From Lysobacter sp. (GTDB lineage Bacteria; Pseudomonadota; Gammaproteobacteria; Xanthomonadales; Xanthomonadaceae), in assembly GCA_011526085.1 (NCBI GenBank), contig WYBC01000017.1, forward strand, positions 310,001 to 374,000: 64,000 nucleotides of DNA, read 5' to 3'. Below, in pieces: positions 1-11,069 of this stretch; the stretch's first letter is position 1, and every line of letters starts with the position of its first letter. The notes below the pieces were generated by a model, which was not told where the DNA came from, did not search any database, and saw nothing but the letters and a program-made list of their open reading frames with translations. Position numbers and translations under genes: made by a program.

Positions 1-1426
1 CGAGAAGGCGCATCCGCGGGTATGGGACCTGTTCCTGCAGGTGTTCGACGATGGCCGCCTCAGCGACCGCAACGGCAACGTCGCCGATTTCCGCCACAGC
101 ATCATCATCCTCACCAGCAACGCCGGGTCGACCCTGTCGCGCAGCGCGGGGCCGGGATTCACCTCGTCCGCGGGCGGCTATTCGCGCGGCGGCGTCGAGA
201 AGGCGCTGTTCGAGACCTTCCGCCGCGAATTCCTCAACCGCCTCGATCGCATCGTGCTGTTCAACCCGCTCGACCGCAATCTGATGCGCGACATCCTGCA
301 CAAGGAACTGCAGCGCGCGATGGGCCGGCGCGGCCTCAGGAACCGGGACTGGGCGGTGGAATGGGAGCCGTCGGCGGTGGAATTCCTGCTCGACCGCGGC
401 TTCACGCCCGATCTCGGCGCGCGTCCGCTGCGCCGCGCGATCGAACAGCATCTGCTCGCGCCGCTGGCGCGCAGCATCGTCGAGCACCGCACGCCGCAGG
501 GCGATCAGTTCCTGTTCGTGCGCAGCGCCGGCGAACGGCTGGAAGTGGAATTCGTCGACCCTAATCCGTCGCTCCCGGCGTCGACCGTCATCGCCGCCGC
601 CGGAGCGGGCGATCTGCGCACGCTCGTGTACGCACCTGAAGCGTCTCCGGCCGCCGTCGCGACCCTGCACGGCACCTACGCGCGGCTCGTCGAGCGGCTC
701 GCCGCGCCGGCCTGGTCGGATGCGCGCGCGGCGGAATACGCGACGATGGGCGAACGCGATTTCTGGTCGCGCCCCGAACGGTTCGACGTACTCGACCGGA
801 TCGAGCGTCGCGACCGCATCGAGAGCGCGCTCGACACCGCGCAGCGTCTCGACGCGCGCCTGGCCCGCGACGGCGCCGACGCCGGCTTCATCGCCCGCCA
901 CGCGCAATTGCTGTGGCTGCTGGAACACGCGATGGACGCGGTTTCGCACCATCGGCCGCAGGATGCGCTGCTGTGGCTGAGCGCGGGCGAGAGCGATCTC
1001 AAGCGCGATCCGGCGCAGGCCCGTTTGTGGTGGCAGCAGTTGCTGGCGATGTACATGGCGTGGGCCGAGCGTCGCAACATGCGCGTAGAAGTTTTGGAAC
1101 AGAACGCGGGCGAATGCCGCGCACGGCTCGCGGTGAGCGGCTTCGGCGCGCTCGCCCTGCTCGAAGCCGAACACGGCCTGCACGCGCTCGAATACGAAGC
1201 GGAAGACGGCGGCACCCGCCGCGTCGCCGCGTCCGTGCGCATCGCGCCCGATCATGCCGGGCGCGCACGTCCGAAACGTCTGGACGCCGACGAGGAATTG
1301 CGCGTCTGCCGCCGCTATCGCGCCGCGCCCTCGCCGCTGGTGCGCGACGGCGTGCGCGGCTGGCGCACCGGCCGGCTCGACCGCGTGCTGGCGGGCGAGT
1401 TCGACGCGATCGTCGCGGACGGCTGA
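1..1426 (+). CDS. Clp-type AAA+ ATPase C-terminal part fused to a release-factor-like (PCRF) domain, 5' truncated
   Basis: The gene enters from the left edge already in frame, so only the last 474 codons are visible. The first ~170 residues are the second AAA+ module of a ClpA/ClpB-type unfoldase: sensor-1 (IILTSNAG), the arginine-finger segment (FRREFLNRLDRIVLF) and the sensor-2 small domain (DLGARPLRRAIEQ). Normal Clp proteins would stop soon after. Here about 290 further residues follow. Residues ~320-430 align by eye with the PCRF domain of RF2 (WWQQLLAMYMAWAERRN; LLEAEHGLHALEYEAED), and the last ~40 residues resemble the RF2 end (VRDGVRGWRTG... VLAGEFDAIV). The peptidyl-hydrolysis GGQ domain that lies between them in RF2 is absent. 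A role at stalled ribosomes or on decoding-site substrates is inference. The partner protease and N-domain cannot be seen. Confidence 0.8.
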   Translation, partial: EKAHPRVWDLFLQVFDDGRLSDRNGNVADFRHSIIILTSNAGSTLSRSAGPGFTSSAGGYSRGGVEKALFETFRREFLNRLDRIVLFNPLDRNLMRDILHKELQRAMGRRGLRNRDWAVEWEPSAVEFLLDRGFTPDLGARPLRRAIEQHLLAPLARSIVEHRTPQGDQFLFVRSAGERLEVEFVDPNPSLPASTVIAAAGAGDLRTLVYAPEASPAAVATLHGTYARLVERLAAPAWSDARAAEYATMGERDFWSRPERFDVLDRIERRDRIESALDTAQRLDARLARDGADAGFIARHAQLLWLLEHAMDAVSHHRPQDALLWLSAGESDLKRDPAQARLWWQQLLAMYMAWAERRNMRVEVLEQNAGECRARLAVSGFGALALLEAEHGLHALEYEAEDGGTRRVAASVRIAPDHAGRARPKRLDADEELRVCRRYRAAPSPLVRDGVRGWRTGRLDRVLAGEFDAIVADG

Positions 1427-1539
1427 TGCCGGCCACGGCGCCCGCGCCCGTGGGATCGAAAAAAGCCCGTTCCGCGCCCCCATGACGCGGTCGCCGGAGC
1501 TACAGTGGCCGCAAACCGCCCGTCTTCACGGAGACCACC

Positions 1540-2187
1540 ATGACCCAACTGACCAACGACCTCCTCGCCCAGCTCCAGGGCGCCCCGCTGCAACAGATCT
1601 CGCGCCAGCTCGGCATCGACCAGAGCCAGGCGGCCGGCGCCGTCGGCGCGGCGTTGCCGCTGCTGATGGGCGCGCTGGGCAGGAACGCCAGCCAGCCGCA
1701 GGGCGCGGAAGCGCTGTTCGGCGCGCTGCAGAAAGACCACGCCGGAAGCGGCGGCATCGGCGACCTGCTCGGCGCGGTACTGGGCGGCGCGCAGAGCCGG
1801 CAGACCGACGGTGCCGGCATGCTCGGCCACATCTTCGGCGGCCAACAGGGACGCGCCGAACAGCATCTGGGCGAAGCCACCGGCCTGGGCGGCGACCGTG
1901 CCGGCCAGCTGATGAAGATCCTCGCCCCGATCGTGATGGCCTATCTCGCAAAGCGCATGTTCGGCGCGAACGAAGCGGGCGGCGGTGCGGCGGCCGGCCT
2001 CGGCGGCAGCAATCCGACGGCCGACATCCTGGGCGCCGTGCTCGGACAGGAGCGGCAACAGGTGCGCCAGCAGGGCGGCCTGGCCGGCGGCCTGCTCGGC
2101 GCGGTGCTCGACAAGGACGGCGACGGCGATGTCGACCTGAGCGACATGCTGAAACTCGGCGGCGGCCTGCTGGGCGGGCAGCGCTGA
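1540..2187 (+). CDS. DUF937 (YidB-like) protein
   Basis: This 215-residue protein has the DUF937 pattern: a short helical start (LLAQLQGAPLQQISRQLG) followed by repeated glycine/alanine-rich helices built around LLG-AVLG units. DUF937 proteins such as Escherichia coli YidB have no established function. No signal peptide or clear membrane segment is visible. Near the C-terminus is a single calcium-loop-like segment (DKDGDGDVDLSDML), which resembles an EF-hand or dockerin loop and is common in DUF937 proteins of this group. A start at 1540 is supported by GGAGA about ten bases upstream. It is probably its own transcription unit. Confidence 0.8.
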   Translation: MTQLTNDLLAQLQGAPLQQISRQLGIDQSQAAGAVGAALPLLMGALGRNASQPQGAEALFGALQKDHAGSGGIGDLLGAVLGGAQSRQTDGAGMLGHIFGGQQGRAEQHLGEATGLGGDRAGQLMKILAPIVMAYLAKRMFGANEAGGGAAAGLGGSNPTADILGAVLGQERQQVRQQGGLAGGLLGAVLDKDGDGDVDLSDMLKLGGGLLGGQR

Positions 2188-2287
2188 TACGTCTTGTCGG
2201 GGACTCGGGGCGGCGCGTCAGTGCGTGCCGCCCGACCCGGCCCGGCCAAGTCCGGCACATCCAGGCGCCGCCATCGCAACCGTCGCA

Positions 2288-2317
2288 TTGACGGTCTTCG
2301 GCCCGCCCGCACAGAAT
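2288..2317 (+). promoter_or_regulatory. candidate sigma-70 promoter of the TIR/NB-ARC gene
   Basis: A TTGACG at 2288-2293 is separated by 18 bases from CAGAAT at 2312-2317. It lies about 45 bases upstream of the receptor start and is the best -35/-10 pair in this gap. It was found by eye only. Confidence 0.4.
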
Positions 2318-2362
2318 CCGTTCAACACCCCAATCGGGGTTCCATGATGATCGAGCGGAGCA

Positions 2363-4780
2363 ATGGATTCTCCCGTGAGCACGAAACGCTTCCGCATCGC
2401 GTTTTCCTTTGCCGGAGAAAAGCGCGATTTCGTTAGGCAGGTCGCCGACCTGCTTGCCGTGCGATTCGGGCCGGAAAAGATTCTCTACGACAAATATCAC
2501 GAGGCGGAATTCGCCGTATTCGACCTCGGGATCAAATTGCCCAAGCTCTACGGCGAACAGTCCGATCTTATCGTTCCCGTCATCTGTCCCGACTACGATG
2601 CGAAGCGGTGGACCGGATGGGAGTGGGTCCACATCTACGGCCTGCTCACGAAAGCAGACGGCCATCGTGTGATGCCCAGCCGGTTCGACTATGCAAATGC
2701 CGATGGCCTCAGCCCGGCTGCGGGCTTCATCGAACTCGATGATAGAACCCCCGAGGAATTCGTCTCCCTCATCCTCGAACGCCTCGCCCTCAACGAAGGC
2801 CTGACGAAGGATCACTACACCCAACCCGCCGTCGTCACCGCATCGGTTCCCAAAACCGACATCCCCCACAACCTGCCCAGGTTGCAGCCGTTCTTCGGCC
2901 GCGAGGACGAACTGAGAAAGATCGCTGACGCGCTCGACCCGGGTTCGCAGACTTGGGGCACGCTGATCGACGGTCCGGGCGGGATGGGCAAGACCTCGCT
3001 TGCGGTCCGCGCCGCATACGATGCGCCACCCGAAGTTTTCGACAGAATCGTCTTTGTCTCGCTCAAGGCACGCGAGCTGGACGACGATAGCGAGCGCGAT
3101 CTCAGCGGTTTTCTGGTCAGTGGCCTGGTCGAACTGTTCGGCGAGCTCGCGCGCGAGCTGAACCGCGACGAGATCGTCAAGGTCGCGGAAGACCAGCGCC
3201 CGCGCCTACTGCTGGATGCCCTGCGCGGCACGCGGACCCTGTTGATCCTCGACAATCTCGAAAGTCTGCTCAAACACGAGCGCGATACCCTCTTCACCTT
3301 CGTCAAGAGACTCCCCGCCGGCTGCAAGGCCATCCTCACCAGCCGTGGGCGCATCGGCTCCGGCGCGGAGGAGCTGATCCTCGAAAAGCTGAGCGAGAAA
3401 GCCGCGCTCGACACTTTGGCCGAACTCGCCACCCACAACCCGCACCTCGCCAAAACCAACGAGGCTGAAAGGCTTGTGCTGTACCGCGAGACCGGCGGCA
3501 GTCCGTTGCTGCTGCGCTGGACCGCTGGGCAAGTCGGTCGCGGCCACTGCCTCACGTTCACCGATGCGCTCGATTTCCTGCGCGCCTGCCCGCCGGGCAA
3601 CGACCCGCTGGAATTCATCTTCGGCGATCTCGTGGAGGACTTCAGTGACGCTGAAACCCGCGCGCTTTGCGCGCTGACCTACTTCACGTTGCCGACCATG
3701 GTCGAGCACGTCGCCGCCATCGCCGGTCTGCCACAGGCGGAGACCGATCGCGCCTTGCGCAGCCTCGTCAATCGCTCCCTTGCCGTCCCCACCGATGAAT
3801 TGACCGCCTTCACACTCGTGCCGATGGTGGCAGACTTCCTATGCAAGAAAAAACCTAAGCTCGTTAAGAAAATCGGTAACCGGCTGGAAAAGCGCGCCTA
3901 CGCGCTCATCATTGAGAACGGTTACCAGAACCACGACCGCTTCCCCGCGCTCGAAGCCGCTTGGCCCGTAGTGGCTCCTGCACTCGCAATTTTTCTGAAA
4001 GGCGACAATCAACGACTGCAAACCGTTTGCTCTGCGCTCTCGCAGTTCCTCGATTTTCAGGGCCATTGGGATGAAAAGTTGGCTCTCAACGAGAAAGCCG
4101 AAGTTAGAGCAGTGGCTGCTGCTGATTCTTCAAACGCCGGTTGGCGTGCTCATGATGCCGGATTTATTTATTTACTCCGCCAGCAAGCAGACGACTTACA
4201 GACCTGTGCGGACCGCGTATCCAAACGCTGGACCACGACTAAGACCGGTGCCCGCGAGAGGGCCCTTGCCATTCGCCTGCGTGGTCACAGTCATCGATTG
4301 AAGGGGGATTACTCAGCGGCCATCGCCGCCTGTAACGAGACCCTCAGGCTACTCCGTAGCCTCACTACCGAGAATGTAGATGTGGCTATCGCCCTAGGCG
4401 ACCTAGCCACAGCCGAACAAGAATCTGGCAACTATGAGAATGCCGAGATGCACTATCACGAGGCGCTGCACGTGGCTCACGCCATCGGTTTCGCTGAGGG
4501 CGTAGCGACCTTTATCGGCAATCTGGCTAGTTTGGCCATGGACCGCGAAGACTGGCCAGCCGCCGAAACCCTGGCACGCGAAGCCCTGCCCTTGTCCGAA
4601 GGTGTCCGCCGCGAGGTAACGATTGCCGCTAATAACCTAAACCTCGCCACAGCCCTTGTGCGACAACACAAAGCCTCTGAGGCTTTGCTGTACGCCCAGC
4701 GCGCAGTGGAAATTTTTACCCGCCTCAGCCACCCCGACCTCCCCGAGGCTCAAGCCATCCTCACCGAGTGCGGCGGCTGA
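2363..4780 (+). CDS. TIR - NB-ARC (STAND) ATPase - TPR protein, putative NLR-like immune receptor
   Basis: This 805-residue protein has three parts. Residues ~8-150 form a TIR-like domain (RIAFSFAGEKRDFV; KRWTGWEWVHIYGLL, whose glutamate could be the NADase catalytic residue). Residues ~175-500 form an NB-ARC-type ATPase with the P-loop GPGGMGKTS at 204-212 and a Walker B segment (TLLILDNLESLL) near 295. The last ~250 residues are TPR-like helical repeats (GDYSAAIAACNETLRLL; GNYENAEMHYHEALHVA). Bacterial proteins of this layout act as anti-phage receptors that oligomerise on ligand and deplete NAD+. That function is inferred from family, not shown here. The start follows GAGCGGAG. Codon use is less GC-rich than the neighbours from about 3830 onward, suggesting transfer. 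No companion defence gene adjoins it. Confidence 0.85.
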   Translation: MDSPVSTKRFRIAFSFAGEKRDFVRQVADLLAVRFGPEKILYDKYHEAEFAVFDLGIKLPKLYGEQSDLIVPVICPDYDAKRWTGWEWVHIYGLLTKADGHRVMPSRFDYANADGLSPAAGFIELDDRTPEEFVSLILERLALNEGLTKDHYTQPAVVTASVPKTDIPHNLPRLQPFFGREDELRKIADALDPGSQTWGTLIDGPGGMGKTSLAVRAAYDAPPEVFDRIVFVSLKARELDDDSERDLSGFLVSGLVELFGELARELNRDEIVKVAEDQRPRLLLDALRGTRTLLILDNLESLLKHERDTLFTFVKRLPAGCKAILTSRGRIGSGAEELILEKLSEKAALDTLAELATHNPHLAKTNEAERLVLYRETGGSPLLLRWTAGQVGRGHCLTFTDALDFLRACPPGNDPLEFIFGDLVEDFSDAETRALCALTYFTLPTMVEHVAAIAGLPQAETDRALRSLVNRSLAVPTDELTAFTLVPMVADFLCKKKPKLVKKIGNRLEKRAYALIIENGYQNHDRFPALEAAWPVVAPALAIFLKGDNQRLQTVCSALSQFLDFQGHWDEKLALNEKAEVRAVAAADSSNAGWRAHDAGFIYLLRQQADDLQTCADRVSKRWTTTKTGARERALAIRLRGHSHRLKGDYSAAIAACNETLRLLRSLTTENVDVAIALGDLATAEQESGNYENAEMHYHEALHVAHAIGFAEGVATFIGNLASLAMDREDWPAAETLAREALPLSEGVRREVTIAANNLNLATALVRQHKASEALLYAQRAVEIFTRLSHPDLPEAQAILTECGG

Positions 4781-4882
4781 CTGCAATGCAGGCAACACCA
4801 ATCGCCACGGCCCGACGGAGCACCTAGTCCCAGCCCCGCCCATAGATCCAATTGACTGATCCATACAATCGAATTCGGAAAA

Positions 4883-4902
4883 TTGATAGTCAGCAACTAT
4901 CA
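4883..4902. promoter_or_regulatory. OxyR-like palindrome upstream of katG
   Basis: There is a perfect inverted repeat, TTGATAGT-N4-ACTATCAA, at 4883-4902. Its core ATAG-N7-CTAT (4886-4900) matches one OxyR dimer site (ATAGnTnnnAnCTAT) except at one inner base. It lies about 97 bases before katG, a classical OxyR target. A second full site at the usual 22-base spacing is not evident. The surrounding 4840-4930 is AT-rich for this genome. Confidence 0.5.
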
Positions 4903-4953
4903 AAAGCGTCCAAACAATCAAATTCCCATCGCCCTACCCCGGGCGTACGGTGA

Positions 4954-7215
<2,262 letters not shown>

Positions 7216-7240
7216 AGAAACGCAGGATCGACTTCCGGAA

Positions 7241-7266
7241 AGCCGGCGCGCGATGCGCCGGCTTTT
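7241..7266 (+). terminator. rho-independent terminator of katG
   Basis: A 9-bp perfect stem AGCCGGCGC / GCGCCGGCT (7241-7249 and 7255-7263) is followed by TTT, 25 bases after the katG stop codon. Confidence 0.8.
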
Positions 7267-7385
7267 CCCGTTCCGGGAACGGCGATCCGGACCGAACGCA
7301 ACGCCCATGACCTTGCATTCATGACCGCCCGCGGACGACGACCGCGTTGAAGGAAGATATCGGACGATCACGACGAGGAACCGTC

Positions 7386-8201
7386 ATGCCCATCGACTTC
7401 TGCCCCGGCTATACCGGCAGCCCGTTCAAGACGCTGGCGCGCAACTATCCCGGCGCGGACGTGTATCCGACCGCCGATTTCCGCACCGAGTGGGGACCGA
7501 TCTTCCATCGCGGCCGGCTCAACGGCACCGCGCGGGTGCTGGTGATCGGCCAGGATCCGGCGCAGTCGGAAGCGGTGGTGCGCCGCATTCTCGTCGGCAA
7601 CGCCGGCAAACGCGTGCAGGGCTTCCTGCACAAGGTCGGCATCCGCAAGCGATACGTGATCATCAACACCTACGTCTACAGCGTGTTCGGCCAACAGGCC
7701 GGCAATGCGCACATCGACAACGCGCAGATCGCCGCCTACCGCAATCTCTGGATCGCCGGCGTGCTCGACAAGAGCCCGATCGAAGCGGTGGTCGCATTCG
7801 GCGGGCTGGCGCGCAAAGCCTGGGAGGCCTGGCTGGATTCGCCCGCAGCCGTCGGCCGCCCTGCGTTGCATTTCGAACCACTGCCGCACCCCACCTCGCC
7901 GACCGCGGGCGGCGCGAGCGATGCGCAGGCCGCAGCCGCCACCGCGACGATGCTGGCGAAGTACAACGCCGCGATCGGCCGCATCCGCGATGTATTGACG
8001 GCCACCGACGCCGTCGCGTCGCCGCTCTACGGCAACGCCTTCACCGACGACGATCTGCCGGACATCCCGATGATGGATCTGCCGCCGGGCACGCCGGCGT
8101 GGATGTCGACCGAAGAAGAATGGGCCAAGCGCGTCGGCGACACCGCGGCGATCAAGCGCCGCACGATCCAGATCGCGGTGCCGCCGGCGGTACCGCTCTG
8201 A
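7386..8201 (+). CDS. uracil-DNA glycosylase family protein
   Basis: This 271-residue protein carries the uracil-DNA-glycosylase-like fold signature near residue 50 (ARVLVIGQDPAQSE) and a later conserved stretch (YVIINTYVYSVFGQQ; VVAFGGLARKAWEAW). In the superfamily the first motif holds the water-activating acidic residue. The exact subfamily is not clear, so substrate specificity (uracil or another damaged base) is open. The ATG at 7386 is chosen because GAGGAA precedes it. A TTG 39 bases earlier is also in frame but has no comparable site. It is monocistronic, between katG and the convergent hslR-like gene. Confidence 0.75.
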   Translation: MPIDFCPGYTGSPFKTLARNYPGADVYPTADFRTEWGPIFHRGRLNGTARVLVIGQDPAQSEAVVRRILVGNAGKRVQGFLHKVGIRKRYVIINTYVYSVFGQQAGNAHIDNAQIAAYRNLWIAGVLDKSPIEAVVAFGGLARKAWEAWLDSPAAVGRPALHFEPLPHPTSPTAGGASDAQAAAATATMLAKYNAAIGRIRDVLTATDAVASPLYGNAFTDDDLPDIPMMDLPPGTPAWMSTEEEWAKRVGDTAAIKRRTIQIAVPPAVPL

Positions 8202-8257
8202 GAACGGCGCGCGGCGACATCGACGGCTCGGATCGCACCGACTCAGATTGCACCGGC

Positions 8258-8656
8258 TCAGATCGCATCGATATCGCCCAACGCGCGGATCAGGCGGCGG
8301 GCGCGTTTGTCGGGCTTCGTCTCCGGCGGCTGATAGCCCGCACGGGCCGCGCGCAGGGTCGCCAGAGTTTCCAGCCGGCGCGCTTTCGAGACTTCGGATT
8401 CGACGTAGAGCGCCTGCGCGATCTTCGCCGGGCCGCGCTGGTCGCTGAGCCCCAGCACTTCGATGTCGAACGCCTCGTCGCCGCGCGCGATGTGCATGGC
8501 GTCGCCGACCCGGACGGTGCGCGACGGCTTCGCGCGCTGGCCGCCGACATCGACCTTGCCGGTTTCGATCGCCTGCCTGGCCAGGCTGCGGGTCTTGTAG
8601 AAGCGTGCGGCCCAGAGCCACAGATCGAGGCGGACGCTGGCGATGTCTTCGGGCAT
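8258..8656 (-). CDS. hslR: S4-domain RNA-binding protein, Hsp15 (HslR) family
   Basis: This 132-residue protein begins with the S4 RNA-binding domain (VRLDLWLWAARFYKTRSLARQAIETGKV at residues ~8-35), the hallmark of heat-shock protein Hsp15. Hsp15 binds free 50S subunits carrying a nascent chain and helps recycle stalled ribosomes. The basic C-terminal tail (KPDKRARRLIRAL) fits the family. Length matches E. coli HslR (133 residues). The open frame extends far upstream through the rplS region, but MPED at 8656 is the only start that gives the family N-terminus. It lies downstream of rplS and its terminator and probably has its own promoter. Confidence 0.85.
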   Translation of the reverse strand: MPEDIASVRLDLWLWAARFYKTRSLARQAIETGKVDVGGQRAKPSRTVRVGDAMHIARGDEAFDIEVLGLSDQRGPAKIAQALYVESEVSKARRLETLATLRAARAGYQPPETKPDKRARRLIRALGDIDAI

Positions 8657-8717
8657 GCGGAGCGATCGGGAACGGGACGCGGAAAGTGTACGCGGATCGA
8701 TTGAAGCCGCAGGAAAA

Positions 8718-8743
8718 CGAACGGCCGCCCAGTGGGCGGCCGT
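8718..8743 (-). terminator. terminator of the rpsP-rplS operon
   Basis: A 10-bp perfect stem ACGGCCGCCC / GGGCGGCCGT (8721-8730 and 8734-8743) has a 3-base loop. On the minus strand it is followed by TCGTTTTCC. It sits just after the rplS stop. Confidence 0.8.
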
Positions 8744-8769
8744 TGCGGATGACGCGATGGCGGAGCGGA

Positions 8770-9168
8770 TCAGCCGGCGTTGGCTTCGCTCTTCGCCTTG
8801 GCGTGCATCGACAGATCTTCCTTGATGCGCGCCTTCTTGCCTTCGAGGTTGCGCAGGTAGTACAGCTTGCCCGCACGCACCGCACCGCGACGCTTCACCA
8901 CCACCGACTCGATCGCCGCGCTGTGGGTCTGGAACACGCGTTCGACGCCGTAGCCGTGCGAGATCTTGCGCACGGTGAACGCGGAGTTCAGGCCGCCGTT
9001 CTTGATGCCGATGACGACGCCTTCGTAGGCCTGCACGCGTTCGCGATTGCCTTCCTTGACCTTGACGTTGACGATGACGGTGTCGCCGGGACCGAATTGC
9101 GGCAGCTGGCGCTGCACCTGTTCGGCTTCGAACTGCTGCAGCAGCGTGTTGAGCGAGGGCTTGTTCAT
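8770..9168 (-). CDS. rplS: 50S ribosomal protein L19
   Basis: L19 lies at the 30S-50S interface. The 132-residue product has the family core ([46 protein letters not shown]). The start [14 protein letters not shown] is chosen over an upstream in-frame ATG (9234) because it is the family N-terminus. The final ~15 residues ([10 protein letters not shown]) are a variable tail. It is the last gene of the rpsP-rimM-trmD-rplS operon, 143 bases after trmD. A TATAAT in that gap may add an internal promoter. Confidence 0.98.
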   Translation of the reverse strand: MNKPSLNTLLQQFEAEQVQRQLPQFGPGDTVIVNVKVKEGNRERVQAYEGVVIGIKNGGLNSAFTVRKISHGYGVERVFQTHSAAIESVVVKRRGAVRAGKLYYLRNLEGKKARIKEDLSMHAKAKSEANAG

Positions 9169-9276
9169 GGTGGGCCTGTTGTTGGTGCCGTCGAGCGGCA
9201 TGTTGTTGCGCGAGTGCACGTGGACCCGCGTCATGGCATGGGTTGGTCATTACCGCCAATCGACGGTAAGCCGCGC

Positions 9277-9282
9277 ATTATA
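9277..9282 (-). promoter_or_regulatory. possible internal -10 box upstream of rplS
   Basis: A perfect TATAAT on the minus strand lies 109 bases before the rplS start, between trmD and rplS. No convincing -35 hexamer is present at 17 bases. Confidence 0.35.
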
Positions 9283-9311
9283 AACGGGATTTTCGCCGCG
9301 GCGCCAGCGCC

Positions 9312-10076
9312 TCAGCCGGTTTCGCCGGAGTCCCCGGCCCGCTCGGCCAGAAAGGCGTCCAGCAGGGCCCGGTCGGCCTTCGACAGGGTGGCCCGGTCGA
9401 TCAGCTCCGGCCGCCGCAACCAGGTCCGGCCGAGAGACTGTTTCCGGCGCCATTTCGCGATTTCGGCATGATTGCCGGACAACAACACCGGCGGGACGCT
9501 TCCCAGCGGATGTTCCAGCGGGCGGGTGTAATGGGGGCAGTCGAGCAGCCCGTCCTCGCCCTCGAAACTGTCCTGGGCGGCCGATTCGGCGTCGTTCAGG
9601 GCGCCGGGCAACAGCCGGGCGGTGGCGTCGATGACCACCGCGGCCGCCAGTTCCCCACCGGACAGGACGTAATCGCCGATCGACAATTCCTCGTCGACCT
9701 CGGCCTGCAGCAGACGCTCGTCGACGCCTTCGTAGCGGCCGCAGAGCAGGATCAGGCGCGGCTGTCCGGCCAGTTCGCGGGCCTTGGCCTGGGTCAGCGG
9801 TACGCCCTGCGGGCTCATGTACACCACCCTCGCCGGCCGCGGGTCCGCGGCGCGGGCGGCGGCAAGCGCCACCCGCAGGGGCTCGATCATCATGACCATG
9901 CCCGGCCCGCCGCCGAACGGACGATCGTCCACCCGCCGGTAGTTGCCTTCGGCATGGTCGCGCGGGTTCCAGCCGTGGATCGACAGCAGCCCGCGCTCCT
10001 GCGCGCGTCCGACGACGCCATGGCCGGCGACCTGGGCGACGAATTCGGGGAACAGACTGACGATGTCGATGCGCAT
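9312..10076 (-). CDS. trmD: tRNA (guanine-N1-)-methyltransferase TrmD
   Basis: TrmD methylates G37 of tRNAs that read codons starting with C or G, which prevents +1 frameshifting. The 254-residue protein has the SPOUT trefoil-knot signatures: [14 protein letters not shown] and [14 protein letters not shown], which bind S-adenosylmethionine, plus the N-terminal [12 protein letters not shown]. An upstream in-frame start is rejected because the family starts at [10 protein letters not shown]. It follows rimM by 16 bases in the operon. Confidence 0.98.
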   Translation of the reverse strand: MRIDIVSLFPEFVAQVAGHGVVGRAQERGLLSIHGWNPRDHAEGNYRRVDDRPFGGGPGMVMMIEPLRVALAAARAADPRPARVVYMSPQGVPLTQAKARELAGQPRLILLCGRYEGVDERLLQAEVDEELSIGDYVLSGGELAAAVVIDATARLLPGALNDAESAAQDSFEGEDGLLDCPHYTRPLEHPLGSVPPVLLSGNHAEIAKWRRKQSLGRTWLRRPELIDRATLSKADRALLDAFLAERAGDSGETG

Positions 10077-10092
10077 GGCGTCGGCCGGCGGA

Positions 10093-10605
10093 TCAGAAAT
10101 CCGCATCCCAGTCGACGAGGATGCGGCCGCTGTCGAAATCGAGCTCACGGACGTAGTCCGGACGCGCGAAGGGAATCATGCGTTCCCGATCTCCGCGCAC
10201 CACCAGCACGTCGTTGGCGCCGTTGGAGAACACGTAGGCGACGGTCCCGAACTCGACGCCCTCGAGGTTGGCGACCCGCATGCCTTCGAGATCGATCCAG
10301 TAGAACTCGCCATCCTTCGGCGGCGGCAGCGCCCCGCGCGTGACGTACAACTCGGCCCCGCGCAGGGCCTCGGCCACGTCGCGATCCTCGACGCCGGGAA
10401 TCGTGCCGATCAGCCCCTTCCCGCCGGGACGCGCCCTGGCGCCGGAGATTTCGCGTTCGCGCCCCTGGGCATCGCGCAGGATCCAGGGCTGGTAGCGCAG
10501 CAGATTGCCGGGCGGCTCGGTCAGGGATTCGAGTTTCAGTTCGCCGCGCACGCCGAACGCGCCGTGGATCCTGCCTACCAGGATGCGGCGCGTCGGGTCG
10601 TTCAT
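10093..10605 (-). CDS. rimM: ribosome maturation factor RimM
   Basis: RimM binds S19 and assists maturation of the 30S head. The 170-residue product has the N-terminal RimM barrel ([24 protein letters not shown]) and the C-terminal PRC-barrel ([19 protein letters not shown]...). The start at [11 protein letters not shown] is chosen from the family N-terminus; an ATG 17 codons upstream is in frame but lies in the gap after rpsP. It is 50 bases downstream of rpsP, and a GC-rich hairpin (10630-10648, no U-tract) lies in the gap. Confidence 0.97.
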   Translation of the reverse strand: MNDPTRRILVGRIHGAFGVRGELKLESLTEPPGNLLRYQPWILRDAQGREREISGARARPGGKGLIGTIPGVEDRDVAEALRGAELYVTRGALPPPKDGEFYWIDLEGMRVANLEGVEFGTVAYVFSNGANDVLVVRGDRERMIPFARPDYVRELDFDSGRILVDWDADF

Positions 10606-10655
10606 TGCGGAACGGAGAATCGGGAGTGCGGCCGCGCATCGCGCGGCCGGAGGCA

Positions 10656-10925
10656 TCAGGCCGAAGCCGGTGCCGAAGCGACGGCCTTGGCGGCCTGCTT
10701 GTAGAGATCGGCGACCTTGTCGGTCATCTGGGCGCCATGGCCGATCCAGTGCTTGGTGCGCTCGAGGTCGAGTTCGACGCGCTTCTCGTTGCCGGCGGCG
10801 ATCGGGTTGTAGTAACCCAGACGCTCGATGTTGCGTCCGTCACGCGAGCTGCGGCTGTCGGTGACGATGATGTGGTAGAAGGGGCGCTTCTTCGCGCCGC
10901 CACGGGTGAGACGGATCTTGACCAT
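10656..10925 (-). CDS. rpsP: 30S ribosomal protein S16
   Basis: This 89-residue S16 has the full family sequence: [19 protein letters not shown], then [16 protein letters not shown] and the helical end [21 protein letters not shown]16 is a body protein of the 30S subunit and an assembly factor. The start is set by the invariant MVKIRL; the frame is open a further 40 codons upstream but that covers the promoter region. It is the first gene of the operon with rimM, trmD and rplS. Confidence 0.98.
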   Translation of the reverse strand: MVKIRLTRGGAKKRPFYHIIVTDSRSSRDGRNIERLGYYNPIAAGNEKRVELDLERTKHWIGHGAQMTDKVADLYKQAAKAVASAPASA

Positions 10926-10978
10926 GAGACGGAGTTTCCTGTGGAGCCCAGCTGCCGGAATGGCAGGGTAAGCCCGCA

Positions 10979-11007
10979 AGTATAACCCGCTGATTCGGGT
11001 TGGGAAA
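10979..11007 (-). promoter_or_regulatory. candidate promoter of the rpsP operon
   Basis: On the minus strand TATACT (10984-10979) is 17 bases downstream of a weak -35 (TTTCCC, 11007-11002), placed about 55 bases before the rpsP start and after the ffh stop. Confidence 0.4.
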
Positions 11008-11069
11008 CCCTCGGCGAACGACCGTTTGCGCCTGCCACCCCGCATTCGGAGCGATCGGGCGCCGCCCGC

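Noticed and set aside
10630..10648. Terminator or attenuator between rpsP and rimM
   Set aside because: The 8-bp GC stem lacks a U-tract and the operon must continue through it.
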